Shown: positions 19,897-30,365, numbered from the stretch's first letter. The stretch is 64,000 nucleotides of DNA from Desulfovibrionaceae bacterium (GCA_015709205.1 JACCQO010000014.1:26181-90180); one strand, 5' to 3'. The notes: generated from the letters alone by a model not told the origin. Program-made: numbers and translations.

Positions 19897-21447
19897 TCAT
19901 TCGTGGGGCTCTCCCATTTCGGAGGCGAAGTGCACACCGGTCATCTCCTGGGGGAAGTCGTCTAGGGTCCGGCCGAATCCGGCCCGGAGAAAGGAGTCCA
20001 CCCACCAGAAGATGTGGTACTTGCGCACGGTCTCGCGCATCTTGCGCATGCGCTGGCTGCGTTCGGCCTTTTCCATGTGGTAGGCGCGGTGGATGGCCTT
20101 GGCCACGCCGACCACGTCGTAGGGGTTCACGAGCAGGGCCCCGTTCTGGAGTTGGGCCGCGGCCCCGGCGAATTCGCTGAGAAAGAGCACGCCCGAGGGG
20201 TTGCAGGCGCAGTATTCCTTGGCCACCAGGTTCATGCCGTCGCGCAGGGGCGTGACCAGGGCCATGGACGCGGCGCGGTAGTAGGCGATGAGCTCCTCGC
20301 GCCCCAGGGAGCGGTACTGGTAGTGGATGGGGATGTAGCCCGGCCGCGTGAATTCGCCGTTGATCTCGCCCACCAGCCGCTCGATCTCGTCCTTGAGGGC
20401 CTTGTATTCGCCCACTTCTTCCCTGCTGGGCACCACCACCTGCACCAGGGATATCTTGCCGATGAGTTCCGGATAGCGCTTGAGGGTTTCGCGGATGGCC
20501 TCGAACCGTTCGGGAATGCCCTTGGAATAGTCCAGCCGGTCCACGCCGAGGATGATCGTGCGCTTGCGCAGCGCCCGTTGGAACTCGTGGGCCTCCTCGA
20601 CCACGCTCTTCTTGCGCGCGGTGTCGCTGAAGGCCTTGTAGTCGATGCCGATGGGGAAGAAGCCCACGCGCGTGGTGCGTTCGCCCACTGTCAGCGTGAC
20701 CACGGGCCCCCTGCCCCGGGTCTTGGCCCCGGGGTTGAAGAGGTTCACGCACTGGATGAAGTTCCTGCGGTCGCGGTAGGTGTGGAAGCCCACGAGGTCG
20801 AACTCCAGCAGGGCCTGGATGATCTTGGCCCGCCAGGGCAGGGTCACGAAGATGTCCACGGGCGGGAAGGGAATGTGCAGGAAGAACCCCAGGTTGCGCC
20901 GGCAGCCCATCTGGCGCAGCCACCAGGCCACGTGCATGAGGTGGTAGTCGTGCACCCAGATGTAGTCGCCGGGCCCGGAAACGGCCTGGGCCTGCTCCGC
21001 GAACTTGCGGTTCACGGTCAAGTAGTCGTGCCAGTAGTTCGGCTCGAAATTGCAGCGCGACTGGAAGCCGTGAAAGAGCGGCCAGATGATCTCGTTGGAA
21101 AAGCCCTGGTAGAAGCCCCGGACCTCCTCCTCCTCCAGCGGCACGGGCCTGAGGTCGTAGCCGGCGTTGCGCGAGAAGTCGGTGATCAGCGACTTGTCCA
21201 CGTCGCCGGAGGTGCCGGTCCAACCGATCCAGGTGCCGCCGCGGTCGCGCAGCACCGGGGCCATGGCCGAAACCAGCCCGCCCGAGCCCGGGGTGAGCTT
21301 CCAGCGGCCCTCGACCTTCTTCAGGGCCACGGGCAGCCGGTTGGAGATGACCACCAGCCGCTGCGGATCGATCGGTTCTTCTGTCATGAATTCAAGGTTG
21401 TTGGACTCGTACGCGGTGTCCTCGGGCAGTTCGGATGCATCCGTCAT
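19897..21447 (-). CDS. otsA: Trehalose-6-phosphate synthase (GT20)
   Basis: OtsA joins UDP-glucose and glucose 6-phosphate to trehalose 6-phosphate, an osmoprotectant precursor. The 516-residue protein has the family markers [26 protein letters not shown], the phosphate-binding [15 protein letters not shown] and [15 protein letters not shown] upstream supports the ATG at 21447. No otsB-type phosphatase lies in the window or is fused to it, so the dephosphorylation step must be encoded elsewhere or the product used differently. Confidence 0.94.
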   Translation of the reverse strand: MTDASELPEDTAYESNNLEFMTEEPIDPQRLVVISNRLPVALKKVEGRWKLTPGSGGLVSAMAPVLRDRGGTWIGWTGTSGDVDKSLITDFSRNAGYDLRPVPLEEEEVRGFYQGFSNEIIWPLFHGFQSRCNFEPNYWHDYLTVNRKFAEQAQAVSGPGDYIWVHDYHLMHVAWWLRQMGCRRNLGFFLHIPFPPVDIFVTLPWRAKIIQALLEFDLVGFHTYRDRRNFIQCVNLFNPGAKTRGRGPVVTLTVGERTTRVGFFPIGIDYKAFSDTARKKSVVEEAHEFQRALRKRTIILGVDRLDYSKGIPERFEAIRETLKRYPELIGKISLVQVVVPSREEVGEYKALKDEIERLVGEINGEFTRPGYIPIHYQYRSLGREELIAYYRAASMALVTPLRDGMNLVAKEYCACNPSGVLFLSEFAGAAAQLQNGALLVNPYDVVGVAKAIHRAYHMEKAERSQRMRKMRETVRKYHIFWWVDSFLRAGFGRTLDDFPQEMTGVHFASEMGEPHE

Positions 21448-21571
21448 GGTTTCAGGCTCCCTGCGCCAGGGGCGCGGTAACTGATTCAACTTCTAGCAAC
21501 TTTTGTACACGATCGGATGACGGAGCACAAGGACGGGACCGGCCGGGCGCGCGGTCCGGGCCGTTGGGGCC

Positions 21572-22057
21572 CTACGCGCCGCTGCGCTTGAGCAGCCGCA
21601 GGGCGCGGCGCTTGCGGTAGGCCAGGATCATGCGCCGCCCGAGGAAGTAGGTCAGCAGGCTCGACGGGATGCCCAGGATCACGCCGCCCACGCACATGAT
21701 CAGGAAGATCTCCCAGCCCTGGGCGATGAGTTCCTTCATGGCCAGGTGGTTGGGGTCGAAGTTGACGCCCTGGAAGGAGAGCAGGAAATTGCCGACCACG
21801 AAGAGCATGTAATAGAAGATCGGCATGTTGAACGGATTGGAGATGAACGTGAAGGTGCCTGCGGTGATCTTGTTGGCGCGGAAGAGGAACGCCAGGGTGA
21901 GCACGACCACGGTTTGGAAGGGAATGATCGGCAGAAAGCCCACGAAGATGCCCAGGGCCATGCCCAGGGCGATGGAGTGCGCCGAGGCCTTGAGGCGGAT
22001 GATGCGCAGGTAGTTGAAGCGGATGGTGCGCTTGAACCTGGTCCAGTATTCCGCCAC
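21572..22057 (-). CDS. DUF2062 membrane protein (161 aa)
   Basis: The sequence carries the DUF2062 pattern: RIIRLKASAHSIALGMALGIFVGFLP, then hydrophobic segments (TVVVLTLAFLFRANK, MPIFYYMLFVVGNFLL, WEIFLIMCVGGVILGIP), giving about three or four inner-membrane spans. The start is a GTG at 22057 with GGAGG seven bases upstream, 15 bases after the fusA stop. The family's role is not known. In other genomes members lie near glycosyltransferase or cell-surface genes, and here otsA is next. Confidence 0.85.
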   Translation of the reverse strand: MAEYWTRFKRTIRFNYLRIIRLKASAHSIALGMALGIFVGFLPIIPFQTVVVLTLAFLFRANKITAGTFTFISNPFNMPIFYYMLFVVGNFLLSFQGVNFDPNHLAMKELIAQGWEIFLIMCVGGVILGIPSSLLTYFLGRRMILAYRKRRALRLLKRSGA

Positions 22058-22072
22058 GCGCGCCTCCGCCGC

Positions 22073-24130
22073 CTACCCCAGCACGTCAAAGCGGGCGAAT
22101 TTGATGAGGAGCCCCGCCCTGCCCTGCGTGGCCGAACGCAGGTCCGTGGAAAAGCCGAAGAGCTGGCGCATGGAGGCCAGGGCCTGCACGACCTTCTGTC
22201 CGGCGTGGTCGAACATGTTCTCCACCTTGGCCCCCTTGGAGCCCAGCAGGGAGATGGCGTCGCCCACGAACTCCCCGGGCACGGAGATCTCCACGAACAT
22301 GATCGGCTCCAGCAGGAGCGGGCCGGCCTTGGCTAGGGCGTCCTTGACCGCGGCCACGGCGGCCATGTGGTAGCCCGCCGGGGTGGACTGGCCTTCGCGC
22401 CGGCGCAGCTCCTTGACCAGCACGCGCAGGTCCTGCACGGGATAGCCCTTGATCACGCCGGACTGCAGGCTGTCGCGCACGCCCTGCTCCACGGCCGTGA
22501 GCCAGGCTTCGGGCCACTGGTCCGGGTCCACCTCCATGCTCACGTCCAGCCCCTTGTCCCGCGCGCGCGGCTCCACGGCCACGGCCACGTAGCCGTAGTG
22601 CGGCACTTCCCCGAGCTCGCGGTCGAATTCGCCCACGCCCTCGGCGGGCTTGGAGATGGTTTCCTGGTACACGACCTGCGGCTTGCCCACGCGCGGATCG
22701 AGCTTGTACTCGCGGCGCAGCCGCTCCAGGACCACCTCCAGGTGCAGTTCGCCCATGCCGGAGATGAGCCTCTGGCCCGTCTCCTTGTCCTGCTCGGCAA
22801 AGAGCGTGGGGTCCTCCAGCAGGAATTTGGCGAAGACCTCGTCCAGCCGGTCGCCCTCCTCCGTGTTCTGGGGCTCCAGGGCCAGGGAGATGACCGGCTT
22901 GTAGGCTTCGATGGACTCCAGGAGCACGGTGTCCGGCCCCTTGGGATTGGCGCACAGGGTGTCGCCGGTGCGCGCCAGCTTCATGCCCGCCGCGGCCACG
23001 ATTTCGCCCGCCAGGGCCGTGTCGGTCTTTTCCTTGGTCCCGGCGTGCAGGTGGAACAGGCGCGCCACGCGCTCGCTCTCGCCCTGGGTGGCGTTGTAGA
23101 CCGTGTCCCCGGCGTTCAGCGTGCCGGAATAGAGGCGCATGAGCACCAGCTTGCGGCCGGAATCCATGGTCACCTTGAAGGCCAGGGCGGCCAGGGGCGC
23201 GGACGGCGAGGCCACCAGGGCGCGCTTCTCCCTGCCCTCCAGGGTCACGCCCACCACCGGGGCGGTCTCCTCGGGGTCGGGCAGAAAGGCGTTGATGGCG
23301 TCCATGACCGGCTGCACGCCGATGTTGCGCAGGGCCGAGCCGCAGAACACGGGCACGGCGGCGCGTTCCAGGGTCAGGGCGCGCACCCCGGCGCGCAGGT
23401 CGGCGGCGTCCAGCTCCTCGCCGGAGAGGTAGCGCTCCAGCAGCCCGTCGTCGCGCTCGGCCAGGGCGTCCACGAGCTTTTCGCGCCAGGGCGCGGCCAG
23501 CTCGGCTTGCTCCCCGGTCAGGGGCGAGCGGTGCACGGTGCGGCCCTGGTCCGCGGGCACGAAGTCCAGGAACTCCATGGTCAGCAGGTCGATGATGCCG
23601 GAAAAGTCCTGCCCCGCGCCCACGGGAATCTGCACGGGCAGCGGATTGGCGCGCAGCTTGGTGCGCATGGAGTCGAGCACGGCCTCGAAGTCCGCGCCCA
23701 AGCGGTCCATCTTGTTGACGAAGGCCAGCTTGGGCACGTGGAATTTCTCGGACTGCCGCCACACGGTTTCGGACTGCGGCTCCACCCCGCCCACGGCGCA
23801 GAACACGCCGATGGCCCCGTCGAGCACGCGCAGGGAGCGCTCCACCTCGATGGTGAAGTCCACGTGGCCGGGCGTGTCGATGATGTTGATGGTGTTGCCC
23901 TGCCACAGGCAGGTGGTGCAGGCCGAGGTGATGGTGATGCCGCGCTCCTGCTCCTCGGGCATGTAGTCCATGGTGGCCGTGCCCTCGTGGACCTCGCCCA
24001 TGCGGTGGATCTTGTCGGAATAGAAGAGGATGCGCTCGGTGAGCGTGGTCTTGCCCGCGTCGATGTGCGCGATGATGCCGATGTTGCGCAGCTTCTGCAG
24101 ATAGTTCCTGGAGACGGCCTTTTTGCTCAT
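22073..24130 (-). CDS. fusA: Elongation factor G (translation GTPase)
   Basis: The 685-residue protein has the GTPase motifs [10 protein letters not shown] (G1), RGITITSA (G2), DTPGHVDF (G3) and [10 protein letters not shown] (G4), then domains II-V with [18 protein letters not shown] and the C-terminal GYPVQDLRV. It catalyses translocation or ribosome recycling. It is not in a str operon, as S12, S7 and EF-Tu are not adjacent, so it may be a second EF-G. The ATG at 24130 fits the family N-terminus, but no good Shine-Dalgarno sequence precedes it. Confidence 0.93.
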   Translation of the reverse strand: MSKKAVSRNYLQKLRNIGIIAHIDAGKTTLTERILFYSDKIHRMGEVHEGTATMDYMPEEQERGITITSACTTCLWQGNTINIIDTPGHVDFTIEVERSLRVLDGAIGVFCAVGGVEPQSETVWRQSEKFHVPKLAFVNKMDRLGADFEAVLDSMRTKLRANPLPVQIPVGAGQDFSGIIDLLTMEFLDFVPADQGRTVHRSPLTGEQAELAAPWREKLVDALAERDDGLLERYLSGEELDAADLRAGVRALTLERAAVPVFCGSALRNIGVQPVMDAINAFLPDPEETAPVVGVTLEGREKRALVASPSAPLAALAFKVTMDSGRKLVLMRLYSGTLNAGDTVYNATQGESERVARLFHLHAGTKEKTDTALAGEIVAAAGMKLARTGDTLCANPKGPDTVLLESIEAYKPVISLALEPQNTEEGDRLDEVFAKFLLEDPTLFAEQDKETGQRLISGMGELHLEVVLERLRREYKLDPRVGKPQVVYQETISKPAEGVGEFDRELGEVPHYGYVAVAVEPRARDKGLDVSMEVDPDQWPEAWLTAVEQGVRDSLQSGVIKGYPVQDLRVLVKELRRREGQSTPAGYHMAAVAAVKDALAKAGPLLLEPIMFVEISVPGEFVGDAISLLGSKGAKVENMFDHAGQKVVQALASMRQLFGFSTDLRSATQGRAGLLIKFARFDVLG

Positions 24131-24191
24131 GGTCGTTGGCGGGGTCGTTGGTTGCTGGGAAAACGTCGGCGCAGGGCGCGCGGCAGGGATG

Positions 24192-25145
24192 CTATAGCAG
24201 ATCAACGGCCAGGCACGCCAGACGCGCCGGGCGGAAAATTTCGGGCCGCAGGCCGGGCCAGGCCCAGCACCCTGCCGTGGAAGGAGTCAGCAGCAGGCCG
24301 GGCAGGCTACCGCGCGGCCGCACGCACAGGGCTTCAGCGCGCGCGTCGCCCAACAGCAGCGCGCCATGGACGGCGGCGAGAAGGTTTTCCAGGTCCGCGT
24401 CCGGTGGATGCGTGCGTACGTTGGATGCGCCGTGCAGCAGGGCCAGCAGCTCGGCGTCCAGCGCGTCCGGGGTAGCCGGAATGTCCGGGGACAGGAGCAC
24501 GTCCAGGCCCGGTCCCAGGGCTGGCCGCCACCAGGCCAGACGCGGCGCATGCGCGCCGAAGGCCGGTCCCCTGCCCTGTTCCGGAGACAGATCCGGGCAC
24601 AGGTTCGGGCGCAGGTTCGGGCGTACGGTCGTGCGCAGGTCCAGGATGACGCCCGGCGCGTCGCGGCCGTCGCCCGTCTCGGCCATGGAGCGCACGCAGG
24701 CGGCGAGCTGCGCGCCGTTCAGGGCCGCGGCGGTCTCCACGCCCGTGATCTCCAAGGCCGCGAGCAGGCCGTCGGGCCATGTCCCCGTGTCCGCGTCCAG
24801 CGCGGCGGCCACGCGGGGGACGCCCGCGAGCAGCGCCGGGGCCAGGGCCGCGGCCGCGCGCACCGGGCCGCAGTCCGCGTCCAGCAGCGCCAGGACGCGG
24901 GCAACGGGCCGCTCCTCGCCGACCAGACGGACCAGCGGGGTGTGGCGCGCGCAACGGCTCGACCCGTGGCGCACAGGCGCGTGCAGGATTTCGGCCAGGG
25001 CCACGGTCTTCTTGATCCAGGCGCGCGCCCGGGCGGGCGTGGCCTCGTAGGACGCTCCAAAGGCGGCGTCGTCCTCGCGGTGCGCCAGAAGCGCGTCGGG
25101 CCAGTCCGGATCGGGCCGGTCGGGCGGAACGGGTGCCTGGGCCAT
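24192..25145 (-). CDS. Uncharacterised protein (317 aa)
   Basis: The ATG at 25145 has GAGGA seven bases upstream. The protein is soluble, Ala-, Leu- and Pro-rich, with no signal peptide or membrane span. Features include [16 protein letters not shown], a helical [13 protein letters not shown], a short low-complexity [16 protein letters not shown] and a Trp-rich C-terminus ([13 protein letters not shown]). I do not recognise a family. Its weak patterning ([24 protein letters not shown]) vaguely recalls aldehyde or histidinol dehydrogenase folds, but this is too weak to use. It lies between bamD and fusA on the same strand, so it probably shares their transcript. Confidence 0.7.
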   Translation of the reverse strand: MAQAPVPPDRPDPDWPDALLAHREDDAAFGASYEATPARARAWIKKTVALAEILHAPVRHGSSRCARHTPLVRLVGEERPVARVLALLDADCGPVRAAAALAPALLAGVPRVAAALDADTGTWPDGLLAALEITGVETAAALNGAQLAACVRSMAETGDGRDAPGVILDLRTTVRPNLRPNLCPDLSPEQGRGPAFGAHAPRLAWWRPALGPGLDVLLSPDIPATPDALDAELLALLHGASNVRTHPPDADLENLLAAVHGALLLGDARAEALCVRPRGSLPGLLLTPSTAGCWAWPGLRPEIFRPARLACLAVDLL

Positions 25146-25209
25146 GGCAAGTCCTCTGGGCAATCCTCTGGGCAAAGGGGGGGCGCTGTTCAGGCCGTCC
25201 GGCGGCGCG

Positions 25210-25935
25210 TCACAGCCAGTCGAACCACTCCTTCCAGGAGCCTTCGCGCGCTTCCAGTTCGGCCTGGGCCTTGGCCTCCTGGAACTTGAGGTAGGCCACC
25301 TCGGCGCGTTTCGCCGCATAGGCCGTCACGCCCGGCAGGTCCTGGAAGTTGGTGAGCACGAAGCGGTAGCGCTCCCAGGAGGCCTGGTAGCGCTCCTGCT
25401 TGAGATAGAAGTCGGCCACGTAGAGTTCGTGTTCGGCCATGCGCAGCCTGCAGGTGGCGATGTGCGCGTCGGCCTGCTTGGCGTATTCGGATTGGGGATA
25501 GGTTTCCTTGAGGCGGTGGAAGTACTGCAGGGCTTCCTCGATCATGTCCTGGGGCCGGTCGATGGACTTGAAGGAGTTCAGGCTGGACAGGGCGATCTGG
25601 TAGAGCACGTAGGCGGCCTGTTCGTGGCGCGGGTGCAGGGATTCGAACTCCTTGTAGGCGTCCGCGGCCAGGGGATACTGCTCCCCCAGAAAATAGGCGT
25701 CGCCCAGGGCCAGTTCGGCCTGGGGAGCGTACGGGCTGAAGGGATAGCGGTCCTTGAGCTTGCCGAAGTATTCCGCCGCCTTCTCGAAGTCCTTGGCCTG
25801 CATGGAGTCGCGGCCGGTCTCGAAGAGCTCCTGGGCCGTGTCCTCGGGCGGCGGCAGGAAGAAATAGTCGATGATGCCGCAGCCGCCCTGCAGCAGAACG
25901 AGCAGGAGGATCAGCAGCCGGGTCAGATGGCGCAT
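25210..25935 (-). CDS. bamD: Outer-membrane assembly lipoprotein BamD
   Basis: BamD is the essential lipoprotein of the BAM complex that inserts beta-barrel proteins. The 241-residue protein has a signal peptide (LTRLLILLLVLLQGGC) ending at Cys19, then TPR-type helices with typical BamD phrases (YFGKLKDRYPFSPYAPQAEL, FESLHPRHEQAAYVLYQIAL, ETYPQSEYA). The residue three before the Cys is Gln rather than Leu, a weak lipobox. The start overlaps the trxB stop by 13 bases. Confidence 0.92.
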   Translation of the reverse strand: MRHLTRLLILLLVLLQGGCGIIDYFFLPPPEDTAQELFETGRDSMQAKDFEKAAEYFGKLKDRYPFSPYAPQAELALGDAYFLGEQYPLAADAYKEFESLHPRHEQAAYVLYQIALSSLNSFKSIDRPQDMIEEALQYFHRLKETYPQSEYAKQADAHIATCRLRMAEHELYVADFYLKQERYQASWERYRFVLTNFQDLPGVTAYAAKRAEVAYLKFQEAKAQAELEAREGSWKEWFDWL

Positions 25936-26867
25936 GACGAGAAACCGTGCTCTTCCAGGAACAGGAAGGCGGCGTTGGCCGCCGTGGCGCCGTCGCCCAC
26001 GGCCGTGGCCACCTGGCGGCAGAGCTTGGCGCGGATGTCGCCCGCGGCGAAGATGCCCGGCAGGTTGGTGCGCATCTCCTGGTCCGTGATCACGAATCCC
26101 TGGCCGTCGCTCTCCAGGGCCTTGGGCAGGAAGGCCGAGGGCGGGGTGTAGCCGATGAAGATGAACACGCCCGCGACTTCGATGGTGCGCTTCTCGCCGG
26201 TCTTTACGTCGCAGACCCGCAGTCCCTCCACCGCGTTCTCGCCTACGATGTCCTCGACCACGGTGTTGAGCACGGGCTCGATCCTGGGGTGGTTGAGGAC
26301 CTTGTCCTGGTAGCATTTGTTGCCGCGGAATTCGTCGCGGCGGTGGATGAGGTAGAGCTTGTCCACCAGCTTGGCCAGGTAGAGTGACTCCTCCAGGGCG
26401 GAGTTGCCGCCGCCGACCACGGCCACGATCTGGTTGCGGAAGAAGTTGCCGTCGCACAGGGCGCAGTAGGACACGCCCCGGCCGGTGAGCTCCTTTTCGC
26501 GCGGCAGGCCCAGCTTGCGGAACACCGCGCCCGTGGCCAGGATCACGCTGGCCGCCTCGACCCATTCGTCGCCGATGCGCACGCGGTTCAACCCCGGGCC
26601 GTCGTGTTCCAGGGCGCGCACCTCGTCGTTGAAGCGGTCGAGCTCCTCGTAGGCCGTGAGATGCTCGGCGAACACGTCGGCCATCTCGTAGCCCTTGATG
26701 CCCTTTGGGAAACCCGGGTAGTTGTCGATGGTCTCGGTGAGCAGCACCTGCCCGCCGGGGCTGAGCTTCTCGACCATGGCCGTCTTTACGCCGGACCGCA
26801 AAAGATAAAGGGCGGCCGTCATGCCTGCCGGACCGCCCCCAATGACCAAGCAATCGTATTTTTTCAT
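25923..26867 (-). CDS. trxB: Thioredoxin reductase
   Basis: TrxB passes electrons from NADPH through FAD to thioredoxin. The 314-residue protein has the FAD-binding GGGPAGMTAALYL, the redox motif SYCALCDGNF and the NADPH-binding VVGGGNSALEE. The redox motif is CALC, where E. coli has CATC. The ATG at 26867 shares one base with the trxA stop (TGATG), so the two are translationally coupled. Confidence 0.95.
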   Translation of the reverse strand: MKKYDCLVIGGGPAGMTAALYLLRSGVKTAMVEKLSPGGQVLLTETIDNYPGFPKGIKGYEMADVFAEHLTAYEELDRFNDEVRALEHDGPGLNRVRIGDEWVEAASVILATGAVFRKLGLPREKELTGRGVSYCALCDGNFFRNQIVAVVGGGNSALEESLYLAKLVDKLYLIHRRDEFRGNKCYQDKVLNHPRIEPVLNTVVEDIVGENAVEGLRVCDVKTGEKRTIEVAGVFIFIGYTPPSAFLPKALESDGQGFVITDQEMRTNLPGIFAAGDIRAKLCRQVATAVGDGATAANAAFLFLEEHGFSSCAI

Positions 26868-27190
26868 CAGCTCAAAGCTTTCTGGGTGATCATTTCCTTG
26901 ATGGAGGACTTGGACACCGCGCCGGTGATCTGCTCCAGGACGTCGCCGCCCTTGTAGAGGATCAGGGTCGGGATGGCGCGGATGCCGTACTTGCCCGGGG
27001 TGGCCGGGTTCTCGTCGACGTTCATCTTGGCGATCTTGACCTGGCCGGTGTACTCGGTGGCCAGTTCGTCGATGACCGGCCCCATGGCCCGGCACGGACC
27101 GCACCACGGCGCCCAGAAATCGACCAGGACCGGGGTTTCGCTCTTCAGGACTTCTTCTTCGAAATTGCTATCCGTGACTTGGATCGCCAT
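26867..27190 (-). CDS. trxA: Thioredoxin
   Basis: The 107-residue protein has the classic active site WAPWCGPCRAMGP and the cis-proline segment IRAIPTLILYKGG, a complete thioredoxin 1. It reduces protein disulfides in the cytoplasm. AAGGAG lies eight bases before the ATG at 27190. It leads the trxA-trxB-bamD run and has its own good promoter. Confidence 0.96.
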   Translation of the reverse strand: MAIQVTDSNFEEEVLKSETPVLVDFWAPWCGPCRAMGPVIDELATEYTGQVKIAKMNVDENPATPGKYGIRAIPTLILYKGGDVLEQITGAVSKSSIKEMITQKALS

Positions 27191-27323
27191 TGTCGTCTCC
27201 TTTTCCGTTTCGTTGTCGCGTCCGGCCGGGGGCCGAGCTCCGTGTTGTCTTCTTCGACGCGGCGCTTGCAGCGCGAGTGCGACTGCGGCGTCGACGCTGC
27301 ACAGGAAAGATCCGCAAGTGACT

Positions 27324-27352
27324 AATCTAGGCAGCGTGCCGCCCGCTGTCAA
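27324..27352 (-). promoter_or_regulatory. Sigma-70 promoter of trxA-trxB
   Basis: TTGACA (27347-27352), a 17-base spacer and TAGATT (27324-27329) on the minus strand. The -35 box overlaps the tsaD stop codon, so the redox genes can be transcribed independently of fbp-tsaD. A leader of about 125 bases precedes trxA. Confidence 0.7.
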
Positions 27353-28464
27353 GAATCGGCTGGCCCGGCACCGTCCAGGTAGTCGCAAGGTACCGGACGA
27401 CCCCGTGGGATCGCCTCCAGATCGGGGCCGTGGAACCGTCCGGCCCGCGCCAGACGCTCGCCCGCATAAGCGATCATTATCCCGTTATCCGTACACAGTT
27501 CGCGGGAGGGAAGCAAGACCGGCAGGCCATATTTTTCCGCGACTGCGCGCATGGTTAGGCGCACTTTGGAGTTCGCGGCCACGCCTCCGGCGACCACCAG
27601 GGACCGCACCGGCGCGACCCGGTCCAGGGCCCGGCAGGTCTTCACGCGCAGCGTGTCGGCCACGGCGTGGGTGAAGGACGCGCAGACGCGCGGCAGCTCC
27701 GGCAGCAACCGGGCCAGTTCTTCCACGTTTACCCCGCCCTGCCCCGGCCCGCCGGGCAGAATGGGCGGCACGCGCAGGTCCGGCCTGGAATCCAGGAACA
27801 CGCCCACCGCGGTCTTCAGGCCGCTGAAGCTGAAGTCCAGATTCTGGTTGTCCAGATAGGGCCGGGGAAAGAGGTCCGGGTCCGGCTCGGCCAGGGCGCC
27901 GAGCCGGTCGATGTGCGCCCCGCCGGGATACGGCAGGCCGAGCATCTTGGCCACCTTGTCGAAGGCCTCGCCGGCGGCGTCGTCCAGGGTGCGGCCGAGC
28001 AGTTCGAAGTCCGTGTCCGAGCGCATGTGGTAGATGTGCGTATGGCCGCCGGACACGAGCACGCCCAGGGCGGGAAAGACGATCTCCGCGCGCGCTTCCG
28101 GATCGATGGACGCGGCCAGCAGGTGGGCGTGGAGGTGGTTGACGCCCACCAGGCGCGCGGAAAGCCCCAGAGCCAGCCCCTTGGCGAAGCCCAGGCCCAC
28201 GAGCAGGCTCCCCAGGAGCCCGGGCCCGCGCGCCACAGCGACCACGTCGATCTCCTCCGGGCGCACGGCCGTGCGCGCGAGCAGGTCGCGGTAGAGCGGG
28301 GCCAGCAGCCGGTAGTGCTCGCGCGAGGCGATCTCCGGCACCACGCCGCCGAACAGGGCGTGGGCGTCGGCCTGCGAGCTCAGGGCCTGGCCGAGCACCC
28401 GCCCGTCGCGGACCAGGGCCAGCGCGGTCTCGTCGCAGGAGGTCTCGATCCCCAGACAGAGCAT
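27349..28464 (-). CDS. tsaD: tRNA N6-adenosine threonylcarbamoyltransferase TsaD
   Basis: TsaD transfers the threonylcarbamoyl group to A37 of tRNAs. The 371-residue protein has [15 protein letters not shown] at the start, the metal-binding NHLHAHLLA near residue 110, LVSGGHTHI, and the C-terminal [12 protein letters not shown]. Its ATPase partner TsaE is in this window at 5546. The start overlaps the fbp stop (TGATG). Confidence 0.96.
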   Translation of the reverse strand: MLCLGIETSCDETALALVRDGRVLGQALSSQADAHALFGGVVPEIASREHYRLLAPLYRDLLARTAVRPEEIDVVAVARGPGLLGSLLVGLGFAKGLALGLSARLVGVNHLHAHLLAASIDPEARAEIVFPALGVLVSGGHTHIYHMRSDTDFELLGRTLDDAAGEAFDKVAKMLGLPYPGGAHIDRLGALAEPDPDLFPRPYLDNQNLDFSFSGLKTAVGVFLDSRPDLRVPPILPGGPGQGGVNVEELARLLPELPRVCASFTHAVADTLRVKTCRALDRVAPVRSLVVAGGVAANSKVRLTMRAVAEKYGLPVLLPSRELCTDNGIMIAYAGERLARAGRFHGPDLEAIPRGRPVPCDYLDGAGPADS

Positions 28465-29471
28465 CAGGCGTCCGCGGCGTAGATCTTGCGCACGCTCTCC
28501 ACGTCGCCGCGCGAGCCCACGAAGAGCGGCACGCGCTCGTGCAGGTGCGCGGGCTTGATGTCCAGGATGCGCTGGTGCCCGTCGATGGCGGCCCCACCGG
28601 CCTGCTCGGCCACGAAGGCCAGGGGCGAGGCCTCGCAGAGCAGACGCAGCTTGCCCTGCGGGTGGTCGGGGTTCTTGTAGTCCATGGGGTACAGGAAGAT
28701 GCCGCCGCGCAGCAGGGTGCGGTGGAAATCGGCCACGAGCGAGCCCACGTAGCGCATGGAGCAGGGCTTGGTCCGCTCCTCCGAGGGCTGCTTGAAGGAG
28801 TCCACGGCGCGGCAGGTGGCCTCATCCCAGTAGTTGCGGTTGCCCTCGTTGACCGAATAGATCCTGCCGTATTCGGGCATCTGGATGTTCGGGTGCGAGA
28901 GCAGGAATTCGCCCACGCTGGGGTCCAGGGTGAAGCCGTGCACGCCCTGGCCCGTGGTGAACACGAGCATGGTCGAGGGGCCGTAGAGGATGTAGCCCGC
29001 GCCGACCTGCTCGCTGCCGCGCTGGAGCACGTCGGAGAGCTCCACTTCGCTGTCCGAGGCGCTCTTGCGGCGGTGGATGGAGAAGATCGTGCCGATGTTG
29101 ATGTCCACGTCGATGTTCGAGGAGCCGTCCAGGGGGTCGAAGATCAGGATGTAGTCGCCCTTGGGCAGCTTGGCGTCCACGAGGATGAGATCGGCGTTCT
29201 CCTCCGAGGCCATGGCGCAGAGCACTCCGGCGCGCTCCATGCGGTGGATGAGCACGGTGTTGGCGAATTCGTCCAGCTTCTGGACCTTTTCGCCCTGCAC
29301 GTTGATCTCGCCTGTGCCGCCGAGCACGTCCACGAGGCCGGCCTTGCTCACCGAGCGGGCGATGATCTTGCCCGAGAGGATCAGGTCGTTGAGCAGCCGG
29401 GTGAAGGTGCCGGTGGCCTGATGCGTACGTTCGTGCAGCAGCAGGTGTTCGGTCACGGAAATCTGCTTCAT
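28464..29471 (-). CDS. fbp: Fructose-1,6-bisphosphatase, class I
   Basis: It hydrolyses fructose 1,6-bisphosphate in gluconeogenesis. The 335-residue protein has the metal site [14 protein letters not shown], the Glu of ASEENAD, and the substrate segment [25 protein letters not shown] lies nine bases before the ATG. With the PEP synthase at 39905 it supplies two committed gluconeogenic steps, fitting growth on lactate- or pyruvate-type substrates. It is coupled to tsaD downstream. Confidence 0.95.
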   Translation of the reverse strand: MKQISVTEHLLLHERTHQATGTFTRLLNDLILSGKIIARSVSKAGLVDVLGGTGEINVQGEKVQKLDEFANTVLIHRMERAGVLCAMASEENADLILVDAKLPKGDYILIFDPLDGSSNIDVDINIGTIFSIHRRKSASDSEVELSDVLQRGSEQVGAGYILYGPSTMLVFTTGQGVHGFTLDPSVGEFLLSHPNIQMPEYGRIYSVNEGNRNYWDEATCRAVDSFKQPSEERTKPCSMRYVGSLVADFHRTLLRGGIFLYPMDYKNPDHPQGKLRLLCEASPLAFVAEQAGGAAIDGHQRILDIKPAHLHERVPLFVGSRGDVESVRKIYAADA

Positions 29472-29537
29472 GGAAGGGCCTCCTTTGTTCACCGGACAAC
29501 TCCATTGCGCCGGGGCGCGCCCGGCGGCGGAAGAAGG

Positions 29538-30365
29538 TTACGGCAGGCGCACCGCGTAGATCAGGCGCATGTCTCCCAGATAGCGGGCCAGCCAGCGGTA
29601 TTCGACGTCCTGGTCGTCCTCCCATTCGCCGGTCACGCCGCCGCGCACGATCTCGTCCAGCGGGGCGTCGGCCATGGTGATGGACTTGCGGTCGTACTTG
29701 CCGGGCCAGATCACGTCGCCCGTGGTCAGGATCAGGAGCTCCTCGGGGTCCGGGCAGAACTTCAGGAGCGGACCGAGGTCGAAGTGCACGACGATGAGCC
29801 CGGCCCACTTGTTTTCCTTGAAGAAGGGCTGGGCCACGTAGATCTCCGGCCCCAGCGGCGTGATTTCGTAGCGGGCGCGCATGGCGCGGTCCATCCAGAC
29901 GGGCGGCTGTTCGCCCTCGGCGGTCTTGTCCCCGTCCTCGGGCGGCGCGGGGCGGATGGCCAGAAAGGGAGCCACGTCCAGAGGCTTGAGGGGCACCAGG
30001 GTCTTCTTGAGCAGGATATGGCCCTCGGTGTCCGTGACCACGAGGCCGGAAAGCCAGGGGTAGGACGCGAAGAGCCGCTGCACCCACTCGTCGGCCGGAT
30101 AGGCGTCCTGGGCATCGAGATAGCGCGCCAGGGATTCCACGCGCACGTCCACGGGCGTGATCAGCCGCGCGAGCTTGCGGTCCGCGTCGGACGCGTCGAC
30201 CTCGGACTCGAGGTCGATCATCGGGTTGGTGTCCACGTATTCCTTGTACAGAACCTTGGTTTCCTGCCAGGTCTGCTGGGCGGTTTCGCACCCGGCGCAG
30301 GCGAGGAGAAGGGCGACGAGCGCGGCCGGGAGCAGGACCCGGCACGTCTGGCGCGCGTGAATCAT
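29538..30365 (-). CDS. Predicted lipoprotein with a Cache/PDC-like sensor fold (275 aa)
   Basis: From the ATG at 30365 the N-terminus is a lipoprotein signal peptide (LLPAALVALLLAC, with a second Cys three residues on). The mature part has segments resembling periplasmic Cache sensors: YPWLSGLVVTDTEGHILLKK, a Pro-rich insertion, then VAQPFFKENKWAGLIVVHFD and LLILTTGDVIWPG. No kinase or transducer domain follows, so it would be a lone periplasmic ligand-binding lipoprotein. It lies 66 bases upstream of fbp. The Cache assignment is by pattern only. Confidence 0.7.
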   Translation of the reverse strand: MIHARQTCRVLLPAALVALLLACAGCETAQQTWQETKVLYKEYVDTNPMIDLESEVDASDADRKLARLITPVDVRVESLARYLDAQDAYPADEWVQRLFASYPWLSGLVVTDTEGHILLKKTLVPLKPLDVAPFLAIRPAPPEDGDKTAEGEQPPVWMDRAMRARYEITPLGPEIYVAQPFFKENKWAGLIVVHFDLGPLLKFCPDPEELLILTTGDVIWPGKYDRKSITMADAPLDEIVRGGVTGEWEDDQDVEYRWLARYLGDMRLIYAVRLP

